NCBI RefSeq assembly: GCF_041075285.1
Contig: NZ_CP163512.1
Coordinates: forward strand, 1,736,001 to 1,800,000
Source: Providencia rettgeri
GTDB lineage: Bacteria; Pseudomonadota; Gammaproteobacteria; Enterobacterales; Enterobacteriaceae
DNA length: 64,000 bases
Reading direction: 5' to 3'
Under the pieces are notes generated by a model that was not told the DNA's origin, did not search any database, and worked only from the letters and a program-made list of their open reading frames with translations. Made by a program: the position numbers and the translations under genes. Below are positions 46,580 through 54,913 of this stretch, in pieces (the stretch's first letter is position 1; every line of letters begins with the position of its first letter).

Positions 46580-46634
46580 AAAAAAACCGGTTAGTCATCT
46601 CACCATGACAATTTCATGATGGAAGCTAACCGGT
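46580..46634 (-). terminator. Terminator/attenuator hairpin in the phoH leader
   Basis: On the minus strand ACCGGTTAG (46634-46626) pairs with CTAACCGGT (46594-46586); an inner CATGA/TCATG stem extends the hairpin, and seven T follow (46586-46580). It lies between the Pho box and phoH, 137 bp before the phoH ATG, so it would stop phoH transcription unless bypassed. The 5' arm lies within codons 12-15 of the leader ORF. Confidence 0.82.
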
Positions 46635-46668
46635 CTTGTGTTTGTGTTAACAAATACTTACTTCCCAT
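46600..46668 (-). CDS. Candidate 22-residue leader peptide upstream of phoH
   Basis: ATG at 46668 with a strong CAGGAG six bases before; 22 codons, starting MGSKYLLTQ and ending MKLSW, with the TGA stop inside the terminator hairpin. Its position right behind the Pho box promoter, its ribosome site and the overlap with the hairpin suggest a translated attenuation leader. A stand-alone PhoB-induced micropeptide with its own terminator is the alternative. No known peptide is recognised. Confidence 0.55.
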   Translation of the reverse strand: MGSKYLLTQTQDRLASIMKLSW

Positions 46669-46712
46669 TAGTTTCTCCTGTGACAGCGATACCGTTAAAC
46701 TAATGAATCTGT

Positions 46713-46730
46713 ATGACACTAATATGACAA
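46713..46730 (-). promoter_or_regulatory. Pho box (PhoB site) for phoH
   Basis: Minus strand TTGTCAT-ATTA-GTGTCAT: two 7-bp direct repeats with a 4-bp spacer, matching the CTGTCAT-N4-CTGTCAT Pho box. phoH is a known PhoB target in E. coli. Confidence 0.8.
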
Positions 46731-46949
46731 ACTGCAATATTTTTTAGGGCTCAATGACCTACTGTTTTTATTGCAGTTTTTACTTACCTTAAATATAGCG
46801 CTAATTTTTTTCAGAAAGCAACATTTATTTAACACATTTTTATGTTTTACCTGCCACATCAAATTTTCATACTTAAAAAAGCTAAAACAATCCATTTATT
46901 ATTAGGGTCTTAACCTTTAATAGCCCTATTTTATCCGATGGGCCATAAA

Positions 46950-46980
46950 ACTCCGTCCTTCAGGGCGGGGAGGATGTCAA
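46950..46980 (+). mobile_element. Orphan right end of an IS200/IS605-family (TnpB-type) element
   Basis: CTCCGTCCTTCAGGGCGGGG plus GAGGATGTCAA is the conserved hairpin and 3' end found after tnpB genes in enterobacterial IS605-like elements, which also forms the 3' end of the omega-RNA scaffold. No tnpA or tnpB remains nearby; only this end is left. Confidence 0.6.
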
Positions 46981-46995
46981 TCAACCCCTAGCCTG

Positions 46996-47027
46996 TAAAA
47001 ATCAGCAGCAAAGATAAACAGCTACGA
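46996..47027. mobile_element. MITE-like repeat, single-end fragment
   Basis: AAAAATCAGCAGCAAAGATAAACAGC matches the right terminus of copy 1 and, inverted, the left terminus of copy 3. No partner end is found, and the bordering CTAG is CGAG here. It directly follows the IS605-like right end. Confidence 0.65.
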
Positions 47028-47042
47028 GGGTTCAAATAACCA

Positions 47043-48032
47043 TTAACGTGCTTTACAGTTACCAGCTAGCTGATACCCCGCATCTTGAGCGGCTTTTTCA
47101 GTTATAAACATCACCGCATTTTTATCAGATAATGTTTTAAAGCCTGAGCAATGAGGGAAATGGTATTTTTTAGAATTTTTATTGCCTTTAATTTCAACTG
47201 AAATTGGCAAGTTAACGCCTGTTTCAAGCCGTTTAAGGGGAATTTTATTGGAGGATGGGGAAACTTTCACACCTTCTCCACCATTTTTATGGTTTAAGTT
47301 CCACTGTTTTTGCCCTGTCACAAATGGATTATGATGCCCCATCACTTTTGCAATACGTTCGTCACGGGTACGTTCCCACTGGCTTGGCGGGTATTGTTTA
47401 TCCCATGCCATTAATAATTGTTGTTGCTGACGTGACATGGATAAATTATAGCGGTCATGCATATAAAAATAGACACGAGCCACCTGCCCTTTGACTTCAT
47501 CACGGGGTTCAAACACTTTTTGTTTAAAATCAACGCGGCTACGGCACATTCCATAAGGGTAAGGTGTATTTTTCGGTAATTGGCCAAAGCTAAAATTACT
47601 TCTATCCCCATTCACTTCACCAATGGATGGTGCCAGATTGTGTAAATCCGCCTCCATTTGACTAAAAATTGGATCAGTTGAAACGCAATTTTTCCGCCCG
47701 CCATTTTGCCAACATTGGCGCTGATGACCAAATACCCATGCTGGTACAATATGCTCCCACTCAATACGTTCCGCACGGCTTTGTTGCTTACGAGCTTGAT
47801 AGCCACATGATGCTAAATCCACTTGCCCACCACTTTTCCCCGTCCATTCCCACTGGCAACCACAATAAATCGTTCCTTCCCCTTGTTTGTTTTGATCGGA
47901 ATAGACATGCGTTTTACTAAGCACTTTGGCGTCAGTAAATGAGCTTGGCGCTGCAAAAGAAAAGGAAATTGGAAAATATAAAAAGAGGCACAGGATAAAA
48001 CGGAAGAAAGACACAAAGCTGAGTTGTTTCAA
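47043..48032 (-). CDS. endA: EndA-type secreted endonuclease I with C-terminal Ada-like metal-binding extension
   Basis: A 329-residue protein with a signal peptide (about 1-27). The nuclease motifs are WEHIVPAWVFG, DLHNLAPSIGEVNGDRSNFSFG and later DKQYPP. Several cysteines (CGCQW, C-Q-W-Q-N, NC) suit the periplasmic disulfide-containing fold. Residues ~283-325 add an unusual tail, GNKNSKKYHFPHC...AQDAGYQLAGNC, that resembles the Cys-rich metal-binding domain of Ada seen fused to some nucleases. E. coli EndA is about 235 residues and has no such tail. Confidence 0.85.
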   Translation of the reverse strand: MKQLSFVSFFRFILCLFLYFPISFSFAAPSSFTDAKVLSKTHVYSDQNKQGEGTIYCGCQWEWTGKSGGQVDLASCGYQARKQQSRAERIEWEHIVPAWVFGHQRQCWQNGGRKNCVSTDPIFSQMEADLHNLAPSIGEVNGDRSNFSFGQLPKNTPYPYGMCRSRVDFKQKVFEPRDEVKGQVARVYFYMHDRYNLSMSRQQQQLLMAWDKQYPPSQWERTRDERIAKVMGHHNPFVTGQKQWNLNHKNGGEGVKVSPSSNKIPLKRLETGVNLPISVEIKGNKNSKKYHFPHCSGFKTLSDKNAVMFITEKAAQDAGYQLAGNCKAR

Positions 48033-48296
48033 AATAACACCACTAATCAGAATATACGCGAAAAATTAATATAGACATGTTAGTGTTATTGCTAACACCC
48101 TAATGTATATAGAAAATATCGTATATTCTAATCAAATTAAAACATTTATGATATCAGTGATTGTCTTTTTTTATTCAATAAGTACACCATCAGATTTCCT
48201 GCAAACTTAGTCGTTCGTGTTAGTTTTAATCAAAGTTAAAAATCAAGTGATCCCCCCGCTTTAAATGCAAGAAGCGCCCCTTGATGTTACTGCATA

Positions 48297-48767
48297 TCAA
48301 ACACTTGGTCGTTTACGATATAACCACAAGCCCGGTAATGAAATACCGATGGATAATGCCCCAACAATAAAAGAGGCTTTCAAAAAGTTTGTCACTAAGA
48401 CTTCAACTAATTCAGGGCTATAACCAAACTGGGATAGTTTTACAACCGAGATCATCGCCACATATGCACTGATACCGGGGAACATCGGGATCACCGCCGC
48501 TACAGTAAACACTTTCGGATGTGCTAACCACCAACGTGACCATTGAATACCGATAATGCCAATTAAAATCGCCGCAAGGAAACTTGCCCATTCAATTTGC
48601 AGCCCTAAGGCCATCAATATCATCCGAAAACCATAACCAATCGCACCGAGTAAAGCACAGTATTTGAGCGCTCGCGCAGGAACATTGAACACCATGGCAA
48701 AACCAATTGCTGGAATGGCGGCCAACACCATTTTTTCGATTAATGTTAATACAAACTCTATGCCCAT
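48297..48767 (-). CDS. yjjB: YjjB-type exporter subunit (ThrE family C-terminal half)
   Basis: About 156 residues from the ATG at 48767, which overlaps the yjjP stop by ten bases. Four or five membrane segments include [29 protein letters not shown], the YjjB/DUF3815 signature. With YjjP it forms the split ThrE-type exporter, reported to export succinate in E. coli. Confidence 0.88.
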   Translation of the reverse strand: MGIEFVLTLIEKMVLAAIPAIGFAMVFNVPARALKYCALLGAIGYGFRMILMALGLQIEWASFLAAILIGIIGIQWSRWWLAHPKVFTVAAVIPMFPGISAYVAMISVVKLSQFGYSPELVEVLVTNFLKASFIVGALSIGISLPGLWLYRKRPSV

Positions 48768-49570
48768 TCTTTTAAATTCCAGATAGTCATTGCCAGTACG
48801 ACACCAATACAAGTTGCCAGTGTTAATAGACTCGCCATCGTCCAACGTGCTAGGCCGGTATTCACATGGCCTTTAAACATATCTGCAACCGCATTAATCA
48901 ACGGAAAACCGGGAACAAGTAACAAGACACTTGCCGCCATAGAGATGGTTTCTGTGACTGCCAAATAAGGTATTTTGAGTAATAACCCCGAAACGGAGGT
49001 TGCAACAAAAGCGGTAATGCAAAAATTGATCAATGGGTTCATTTGGTGAGACGTTAAAACCTGCCTAATATACATCGCACAACCACTGGCTAAGAAGGTA
49101 ATTAAGGCACTTTCCCAACCTCCCCCATTAAGCTTACTAAAGCACGCACAGGACAAAGCAACCATTAATACCATCAACCAACGTGGATAACGCAATGGTT
49201 TTATCAAAGACAGTTTCTTTTGTAGCTGTTTTCTGTCTAATAAGTGGTGTTCAACTAATATCACTGCATGTTGAACTTCAGTCACCACATGCATATTAAT
49301 GCCACGATCTATAATTCGCCGTGTTGACGTTAAACAGCGGTTATCGATAATGGTCGTTAACACTAAAGAGTTAGACGAAATCGCACTATCCACTTGACTA
49401 GCACCAAGTGCAATACCTAATCGTGTCGTTAATTGTTCAACTAACATGCTCTCAGCACCATGCTGTAGCAATAACAAGCCACATTCAATACACAGTCGTG
49501 TGATCTCCCGTTGTATTTCAACAGGATCTCCCTCTGTTAAACTTTGTTCATTTAACGTACAACCTACCAT
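48758..49570 (-). CDS. yjjP: YjjP-type exporter subunit (ThrE family N-terminal half)
   Basis: A 270-residue protein: N-terminal soluble part with [27 protein letters not shown], the DUF1212 signature, then five membrane segments ([18 protein letters not shown]). It is the partner of yjjB in the same operon. Confidence 0.9.
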   Translation of the reverse strand: MVGCTLNEQSLTEGDPVEIQREITRLCIECGLLLLQHGAESMLVEQLTTRLGIALGASQVDSAISSNSLVLTTIIDNRCLTSTRRIIDRGINMHVVTEVQHAVILVEHHLLDRKQLQKKLSLIKPLRYPRWLMVLMVALSCACFSKLNGGGWESALITFLASGCAMYIRQVLTSHQMNPLINFCITAFVATSVSGLLLKIPYLAVTETISMAASVLLLVPGFPLINAVADMFKGHVNTGLARWTMASLLTLATCIGVVLAMTIWNLKEWA

Positions 49571-49768
49571 TTTGCCCCCAAGATTGTGACAAGCATTCAG
49601 AAATTCACTTAAACATGTTAATCTTTACCAATATCATAGAGCTATCTACCAGCTTAAATCATGATCTCTTTCAGGTAAATCTGTGATCCAAAGCAACTGA
49701 TTTAAACTTTTTAGGCAAAATGACTACTTTATTTCTCTGTTCAAACATAATGCTAGGGTCAATCATTT

Positions 49769-50410
49769 ATGAATAGCTCACCGACTGCCAAAACACCAAA
49801 AGGTCGACGCCGTCATCAAGCAATTATTGCGGCGGCAGTGGAAGTGTTTCTTCAATATGGCTTTGAAGGGGCAACATTGGACATGGTGATTGAACGCGCA
49901 GGTGGATCGCGCTCTACGCTATACAAAAATTTTGGGGATAAGGAAGGGTTATTTGCGGCTGTTATTGCCGATATGATTGATGATATTTTTTCAGAACCCA
50001 ATGAAAAAGTGCCAGATTTTAATACCATTGAATCCGTATTGGCCTTTTATGGTTCACGGTTTTTGCTTAATGTTCTTAAACCTAAGTCCATCAGTTTATA
50101 TCGATTGATCCTTGGCGAGTACAATCGTTTCCCAGAGATCAGCCAAGCATTTTTTGAACAAGGACCTGTAAAAAACTACCGCTTGTTGACACAGCAACTC
50201 CTTGCATTACCTGAAGTTAATATTGATGAACAAACGTTGTTAAGTATTTCATCGCGATTTTTGGAGATGCTTAAAGCCGATATCTTCATCACCACATTTT
50301 GTGTTGAAAACTTCAAACCTAGCGATGAATTTATCAACCAACAAATTGCACTTTCTGTTGATATCATCGCCAGTTATATTCGAAAAATAAGTGCCGAGCT
50401 TAATCCTTAG
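49769..50410 (+). CDS. TetR-family transcriptional regulator
   Basis: A 213-residue regulator. The HTH is typical (GFEGATLDMVIERAGGSRSTLYKNFGDKEGLFAAV). It is convergent with the 134-codon gene at 50407 (4-bp stop overlap) and lies close to a perfect palindrome at 50830-50855 in that gene's promoter, so it may control that gene. Confidence 0.9.
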   Translation: MNSSPTAKTPKGRRRHQAIIAAAVEVFLQYGFEGATLDMVIERAGGSRSTLYKNFGDKEGLFAAVIADMIDDIFSEPNEKVPDFNTIESVLAFYGSRFLLNVLKPKSISLYRLILGEYNRFPEISQAFFEQGPVKNYRLLTQQLLALPEVNIDEQTLLSISSRFLEMLKADIFITTFCVENFKPSDEFINQQIALSVDIIASYIRKISAELNP

Positions 50411-50808
50411 GCTAAAGCTGCTTGAGCTTGCACTTTAGCTGATTGAATATCTTTAGCCAATAACACCTCAGTACCATAGAGCGCAGATAACATCGGCGCT
50501 AAACGTTCTTTTTCTTCCTTATCACTGCCATCAGGCTGTAATGTCACCACTATCGCGCGGCAATATTGCTCCATTGGCTGTTTTGCATGTTTTAACCAAC
50601 CGCGTACATACTTCATGCTTTCAATATCTTCTGCCGACGGCTTTTCTTTTGTCTCCATTGGTGGGTACACCAAGGTAAACAGCTCTCTTCTTGCTAATAA
50701 GAGATCCATCTCTTCTAACCATAACCGTGTTTCGTCCATTGAAGAAGGGAATGCATTCATAACACAAACAGGCCAACTATTTGTATCCACCATAATTTTA
50801 TTCTGCAT
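50407..50808 (-). CDS. Protein of unknown function, Fur/TetR-type promoter
   Basis: A 133-residue soluble protein that I do not recognise. It begins with a beta strand (KIMVDTNSWPVCVM), then helices rich in charged residues (MDETRLWLEEMDLLLARRELFTLVYPPMETKEK), with a Trp-Leu-Lys motif in the middle. No signal or membrane segment. A palindromic operator and a Fur-type site lie between this gene and the divergent secreted-protein gene, so iron control is plausible. Confidence 0.6.
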   Translation of the reverse strand: MQNKIMVDTNSWPVCVMNAFPSSMDETRLWLEEMDLLLARRELFTLVYPPMETKEKPSAEDIESMKYVRGWLKHAKQPMEQYCRAIVVTLQPDGSDKEEKERLAPMLSALYGTEVLLAKDIQSAKVQAQAALA

Positions 50809-50829
50809 GATATTCTCACTGTGCCGTAT

Positions 50830-50855
50830 AAAAGTGTACTAGAATGTACACTTTT
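50830..50855. promoter_or_regulatory. Perfect palindromic operator, probably for the TetR regulator
   Basis: AAAAGTGTAC and GTACACTTTT, ten-base arms with a six-base spacer, lie 22 bp upstream of the 50808 start codon. The size and symmetry suit a TetR dimer site. Confidence 0.6.
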
Positions 50856-50872
50856 TAATTAAGCTCAGTCAA

Positions 50873-50892
50873 GAATGATTATCATTTATATT
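50873..50892. promoter_or_regulatory. Fur box between divergent genes at 50.8 and 51.0 kb
   Basis: GAATGATTATCATTTATATT contains the Fur-type core AATGATTATCATT, placed between the two divergent genes. Confidence 0.7.
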
Positions 50893-51043
50893 TTGCAAAA
50901 TATGCTATCCCATGGATCGGGCATAGGAATAACCTTAATGTGAGTAAAATTATTCTCCCTAAAAATATTAATAAAGGTTGAGTGATGCGTTTTTTAATAT
51001 GGAATGTTATCCTGATCATATTGTGACTTTTAAAAGCGAAAAT

Positions 51044-51340
51044 ATGATGAAAAAAACTCTTCTGATTGCGTATGGGTTATTTATGGCTGTTCCTGCCTTT
51101 AATGCAAATGCAGGGGCAACATGTGATGCCTACTTTAAAGAAATGAATGAGCTCGTTAAACAGGCTGAAGAACAATATAAAGATGAAGCCAATGCGGGAG
51201 AGCAAATTGCGCTAATGAAATCCCAACTAGAAGAAGCGAAAAAAGTATTATCCAGTTACCCAGATGATGCTCAAGAACAAGCTTGTAGCCAAGCATTAAA
51301 AGCGATCGAACAAGCGAAAGAAGCGGTTAAAACGAAATAA
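51044..51340 (+). CDS. Small secreted protein, DUF5339-like
   Basis: About 98 residues from the ATG pair at 51044/51047, where a signal peptide begins (MMKKTLLIAYGLFMAVPAFNANA-GA). The mature part is a helical protein with two cysteines (CDAYFKEMNELVKQAEEQ..., QACSQALKAIEQAKEAV), matching my recollection of DUF5339. A longer frame exists upstream, but it lacks secretion features. It ends in a strong terminator. The function is unknown; the upstream Fur-type site hints at iron. Confidence 0.65.
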   Translation: MMKKTLLIAYGLFMAVPAFNANAGATCDAYFKEMNELVKQAEEQYKDEANAGEQIALMKSQLEEAKKVLSSYPDDAQEQACSQALKAIEQAKEAVKTK

Positions 51341-51363
51341 CGCTCTCTTGCCTATATTCTAGA

Positions 51364-51392
51364 AAACAGCCTGAATATCAGGCTGTTTTTTT
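51364..51392. terminator. Bidirectional terminator
   Basis: AAACAGCCTGA and TCAGGCTGTTT form a perfect 11-bp stem with a 3-base loop, then T-rich sequence on the + strand. It serves the small secreted protein gene and may also stop the convergent uspA-type gene. Confidence 0.88.
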
Positions 51393-51395
51393 ATA

Positions 51396-51833
51396 TTAAC
51401 GTACCACTAGCACCGATATTTTTGCATAAGAAACAATACCTGATGCATTCGAACCTAATAAATGTGTCGTAATACTTGGATTTCGAGAACCAATCACAAT
51501 TAAATCAGCATTAACATTTTCAGCTTCTGCTAGAACTTTATCTCTTGGTGAACCAAACTCAACTTTGTAAGTGATTTTATCTGATGGGTAATCAATTTTT
51601 TCGATAATTTCTTTGATTTGTTCTTCAGAACGTTCAATCGCTTTTTTCGCAAATGAAGACAGTAAATCATAGTGATAACTGTAGCTCATCGAAAATCTTG
51701 AAACATCCGGCACAGAGTGAAATAAGTGAATTGTTGCATTAGAAACTTTTGCCAAGTAGACCGCATGTTTTAATGCATTATCTGTTAAAACATCTTCAGA
51801 TATGTCCACAGGAACCAAAATAGTTTTATACAT
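51396..51833 (-). CDS. Universal stress protein (UspF/UspG-like)
   Basis: A 145-residue UspA-fold protein: KTILVPVDISEDVLTDNALKHAV at the start and the ATP-binding-type motif VIGSRNPSITTHLLGSNASGIV at the end. It is paralogous to the protein at 52710-53138, and the two genes flank a channel-like gene and a MITE-like repeat. Confidence 0.93.
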   Translation of the reverse strand: MYKTILVPVDISEDVLTDNALKHAVYLAKVSNATIHLFHSVPDVSRFSMSYSYHYDLLSSFAKKAIERSEEQIKEIIEKIDYPSDKITYKVEFGSPRDKVLAEAENVNADLIVIGSRNPSITTHLLGSNASGIVSYAKISVLVVR

Positions 51834-52003
51834 ACGATGCCCCTTATTAATTGTGTTTATTCATTTTTCAAATCGTATTGTTGTTCATTTTCACGATTTG
51901 GTTATTAGGTATTGCGGGTGAATAGTTATCATTAAGCCTTTAAAAGTATAGCCCTACCCTACTTAAAAAGCTGTGAAGTTCCCTACCTTTACAGCAAAAA
52001 AGT

Positions 52004-52339
52004 TTATTGTTCTAAATGCCATTTATGCAAAATACGATGAATAAATGGGGTTACAATCAACCCAATACTAATAATAAAAACACTTTGCAAAAATAAACCA
52101 TAAATCGCAATAAAAAAACGCCCACCTTGGGTGATTGGAGAGGGTTCGATAGCCTGCCCACTCAGCATTGAGAGCGCATTGAGCATCGATTCAACAATGG
52201 AGTGCCCTTCAATAAAATAAAAACCAATAATACCCGGCAATAACCCAAGGAAAAAAACCAACAGGGCCAATAAATAAAAACGCACTACCCTGAGGACAAA
52301 ATGCTCAATACGCACTAATTCCTTCGAAAATTTTTCCAT
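52004..52339 (-). CDS. Small channel-like membrane protein
   Basis: About 111 residues from the ATG at 52339 (the frame extends to a GTG at 52345). Two membrane helices flank a re-entrant-like segment: LLALLVFFLGLLPGIIGFYFIEG, then VESMLNALSMLSGQAIEPSPITQGGRFF, then a second helix and FIHRILHKWHLEQ. The layout resembles two-TM ion channels, but the TVGYG filter is replaced by a LSGQAIEP stretch; such filterless relatives are common in bacteria. The MITE-like repeat ends ten bases upstream and may carry its ribosome site and promoter. Confidence 0.75.
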   Translation of the reverse strand: MEKFSKELVRIEHFVLRVVRFYLLALLVFFLGLLPGIIGFYFIEGHSIVESMLNALSMLSGQAIEPSPITQGGRFFIAIYGLFLQSVFIISIGLIVTPFIHRILHKWHLEQ

Positions 52340-52345
52340 ATACAC

Positions 52346-52592
52346 CTAGAAGCTGTTTATCTTTGCTGCTGATTTTTACCGCTAAAAAGGTCAAAAACAA
52401 TCCAAAAAATGAATAAATATATCCGTCGTGCTGACTGACGACAATTTGAATCAACTATTGTCCCTAAACACGACCCTACGGGGTCGATTAAAGCACGTTT
52501 CACTTATTTGATACTGTGTTAAGAGGCTTTTGCCTTGCTTAAAATGGCTTTCAAGCAAATAAAAATGACCATCGAAGATCAACAGCCCCTAG
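52346..52592. mobile_element. MITE-like dispersed repeat, copy 3 (247 bp, inverted relative to copy 1)
   Basis: Starts CTAGAAGCTGTTTATCTTTG and ends CAACAGCCCCTAG. Its reverse complement aligns with copy 1 throughout, including AGTGAAACGTGC, TTCAAATTGTC and TTTTTAGCGG stretches. CTAG borders both ends. It sits between a uspA-type gene and the channel-like gene. Confidence 0.82.
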
Positions 52593-52666
52593 TAAAGCCT
52601 TATTACTGGTTAAATTGATTAAATATAAAATTAATCTCATTAAGTCTATACGTTAATCAATAAAAA

Positions 52667-52703
52667 ATAAAAAAGAGCCTACCCTACAATGTAGACTCTT
52701 TTT
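52667..52703 (-). terminator. Terminator of the uspA-type gene at 52710
   Basis: Read on the minus strand, AAAAAGAGTCTAC pairs with GTAGGCTCTTTTT (one G-T pair), loop ATTGTAGG, then a T-run. It lies 7 bp after the stop. Confidence 0.85.
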
Positions 52704-52709
52704 CTATTA

Positions 52710-53138
52710 TTAACGAACAACAAGTACTGACGTTTCAGCATAGCGAACAATACCCGCTGCTGTTGAACCTAGCAAATGAGTCGTGATATTAGGACGGCGA
52801 GAACCAATCACAATAATATCGGCATTAATATCTTTAGCAGTATTAATCACTTCATCACGTGGTGAGCCAAAGGTAATTGTATAGCTGACATCATCAAGCG
52901 GTAAGTTAATCGAATCCATCAACATTTTCATGTCTTCTTCCGCTTTAACCGTCGCACGATCTTTTATTTCCATATAACCTAACGCATAGGCGTTAATAAT
53001 TGCAGACGAAATAGGCAAAACATGGATTAAGTGAATTTTTGCACCTGATTGTTTTGCCAGATTTACCGCATGGTGAACCGCTTTACTGGTTAATTCGTCT
53101 TCAGTTAAATCAATAGGGACCAGAATCGTTTTATACAT
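52710..53138 (-). CDS. Universal stress protein (UspF-like)
   Basis: A 142-residue UspA-fold protein: KTILVPIDLTEDELTSKAVHHAV at the start and the terminal VIGSRRPNITTHLLGSTAAGIVRYAETSVLVVR nucleotide-binding motif (cited in part). It is a clear paralogue of the protein at 51396-51833. Confidence 0.94.
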   Translation of the reverse strand: MYKTILVPIDLTEDELTSKAVHHAVNLAKQSGAKIHLIHVLPISSAIINAYALGYMEIKDRATVKAEEDMKMLMDSINLPLDDVSYTITFGSPRDEVINTAKDINADIIVIGSRRPNITTHLLGSTAAGIVRYAETSVLVVR

Positions 53139-53251
53139 AACCCCTCCTAAATAAACGTTAAAATTAAGTTCTACTATAAATTATAAACAATTACTCATAA
53201 ATGTCTCTTATCCTCAAAGATAAATGCGATCTCTAGCGACAAATTGAAATA

Positions 53252-53689
53252 CTATTCCCTTAACCAAGGTGTTACTGTTAACCCCACTAACATACCTTCA
53301 GGGCTTAATAGGCGAGTGACGGTCTGTCCCCATGGCTCCATTCGGTTACTGATCAGCAATTGGTAACCATGTTCTTGGCAAGTCTGAGTCATTTTTTCAA
53401 TATCAACAACTTCAAACTCCATCCAACTTTGCGGAATCGGAATATGGGCTGGCCACTGTTGTTTATTAAAACACGATTGTGCTGCGTGACTTAAAGGCCA
53501 AAGTGCAAAATGTTTCACGCCATCAAGATGTTCAGGCTCGCAGATTAAATATTGGCTTCCCTCTTCTATCGGTTTCAGTGGCAATCCTAAAACGTTTAAA
53601 TAAAAATGACGACTTTTTTCAAAATCAGCCACAATTGGCCCAAATCCTGCGACAAATAATATATCGGAGCTATCTTGTAGATTTAACAT
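53252..53689 (-). CDS. VOC-family (glyoxalase/bleomycin-resistance fold) protein
   Basis: A 145-residue protein with the vicinal-oxygen-chelate layout: FGPIVADFEKSRHFYLNVLGLPL in the first module and MEFEVVDIEKMTQTCQEHGYQLL in the second, ending VTRLLSPEGMLVGLTVTPW. Metal and substrate are not predictable from sequence. Confidence 0.88.
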   Translation of the reverse strand: MLNLQDSSDILFVAGFGPIVADFEKSRHFYLNVLGLPLKPIEEGSQYLICEPEHLDGVKHFALWPLSHAAQSCFNKQQWPAHIPIPQSWMEFEVVDIEKMTQTCQEHGYQLLISNRMEPWGQTVTRLLSPEGMLVGLTVTPWLRE

Positions 53690-53761
53690 GATATGACCTC
53701 AGCAAAGCTAATGGCTAAATATTATACGGAATAACAAACCATTACATCTCGATATCGCAAA

Positions 53762-54697
53762 CTAGTTGTGATGTCTGTTATTTTTTAACTGCAAAATCAT
53801 GGCTTCAACCACGCGTTGAGCAATAATACCCTGCTCTGCACTCATTAACGGTTGCGTCTGATTTGCTACTGAATCAATAAAATGACGAACTGCACCATCA
53901 AAACCGCGCTGTAGCAGAATTGAACTCCAGCTCGCGGGCTGCTTCTCACAGATCCCAACTGCGCTCTCTTGACGCCAGTGATTCATATTGGTGATTTGAT
54001 ACAGTGTATCTTCCGTGACAGCCATAACCTGCTCTTGCTGGCTACCAGCCTTACGGTGCATGGCCGTTGTTAACCAGCAATTTCCCGCCTGTAAATGGTG
54101 TTCGGCGTAGAATAATTCACCATGACTAGTCTGCTGAATATCCCCACTTCGTAAAACAGCTTTCGTGCCAGCCAGCCAAAGTACCGTATCAACCACATGT
54201 AGATAATCATCATACAGTGTAAAAGCAGTATCTCTTGGCCCAACACTATTAGTACGGTGTTTGTCCATGCGGATAGAAAAGAAATGTTGCGTGTTTTGTT
54301 TTAATTCTAAATAGAAAGGAGCAAACCGGCGATTAAAGCCGACCATTAACGTTTTTTTCTGTTGATGAGCCAATTCAATCAATTGTTCAGATTGCCCAAT
54401 TTGTTCAGCCAGTGGTTTATCCACATACACATGGACATTGGCGTGTAATAAACGTTGTACTACCTCGAAATGACTTGATGTTGCGCTATGGACAAATACA
54501 GCGTCACATTGAGCCGCTAGTGCATCAATACAACTAAATAAGGGGATGCGATAGCTATCACACACTAATTTTGCTTTTACTTGATTTGGCGAAAAAGCAC
54601 CAACTAACTGCCAATTATCTTCTTTGGTTAAAATCGGTAAATAGGCTTTTTGCGCAATTCCCCCTAACCCCACAACCCCAATCTTTAATTTGCCCAT
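53762..54697 (-). CDS. mviM: Gfo/Idh/MocA oxidoreductase, YceM/MviM type
   Basis: A 311-residue protein that matches E. coli YceM closely in my recollection: KIGVVGLGGIAQKAYLPIL, CDAVFVHSATSSHFEVV, HVYVDKPLAEQ, MVGFNRRFAPFYLELK and SVGPRDTAFTLYDDYLHVVDT. The NAD-binding loop is GLGGIAQ and the conserved Lys is in VDKPL. The true substrate is unknown. Confidence 0.92.
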   Translation of the reverse strand: MGKLKIGVVGLGGIAQKAYLPILTKEDNWQLVGAFSPNQVKAKLVCDSYRIPLFSCIDALAAQCDAVFVHSATSSHFEVVQRLLHANVHVYVDKPLAEQIGQSEQLIELAHQQKKTLMVGFNRRFAPFYLELKQNTQHFFSIRMDKHRTNSVGPRDTAFTLYDDYLHVVDTVLWLAGTKAVLRSGDIQQTSHGELFYAEHHLQAGNCWLTTAMHRKAGSQQEQVMAVTEDTLYQITNMNHWRQESAVGICEKQPASWSSILLQRGFDGAVRHFIDSVANQTQPLMSAEQGIIAQRVVEAMILQLKNNRHHN

Positions 54698-54877
54698 TCA
54701 ATTTGGCTCTTTCCTAGTTTACCTAAACTGGAATAGTCTCATTATTATGTTTTTTTTGAAATATTTTTTTATCCAACAACACACAGCCAAAGGGTAAAAT
54801 TACAACATGCTGTTTTTAATAGAATTAATGGCATTTAAACCCCCAAAAAACAATCAGTAACAATACAAAAAAAGGGG

Positions 54878-54908
54878 TTGATTTATTAAATGAGAATGGT
54901 TATCTTTT
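54878..54908 (+). promoter_or_regulatory. RyhB promoter with overlapping Fur box
   Basis: -35 TTGATT (54878-54883), 17-bp spacer, -10 TATCTT (54901-54906). The Fur-type site GAGAATGGTTATCTTTT overlaps the -10. Confidence 0.75.
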
Positions 54909-54913
54909 ACCTT

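Noticed and set aside
50985..51026. A 13-codon ORF with AAAGG upstream, before the small secreted protein
   Set aside because: Its length and hydrophobic composition could be chance; no hairpin or coupling is seen that would support a leader role.
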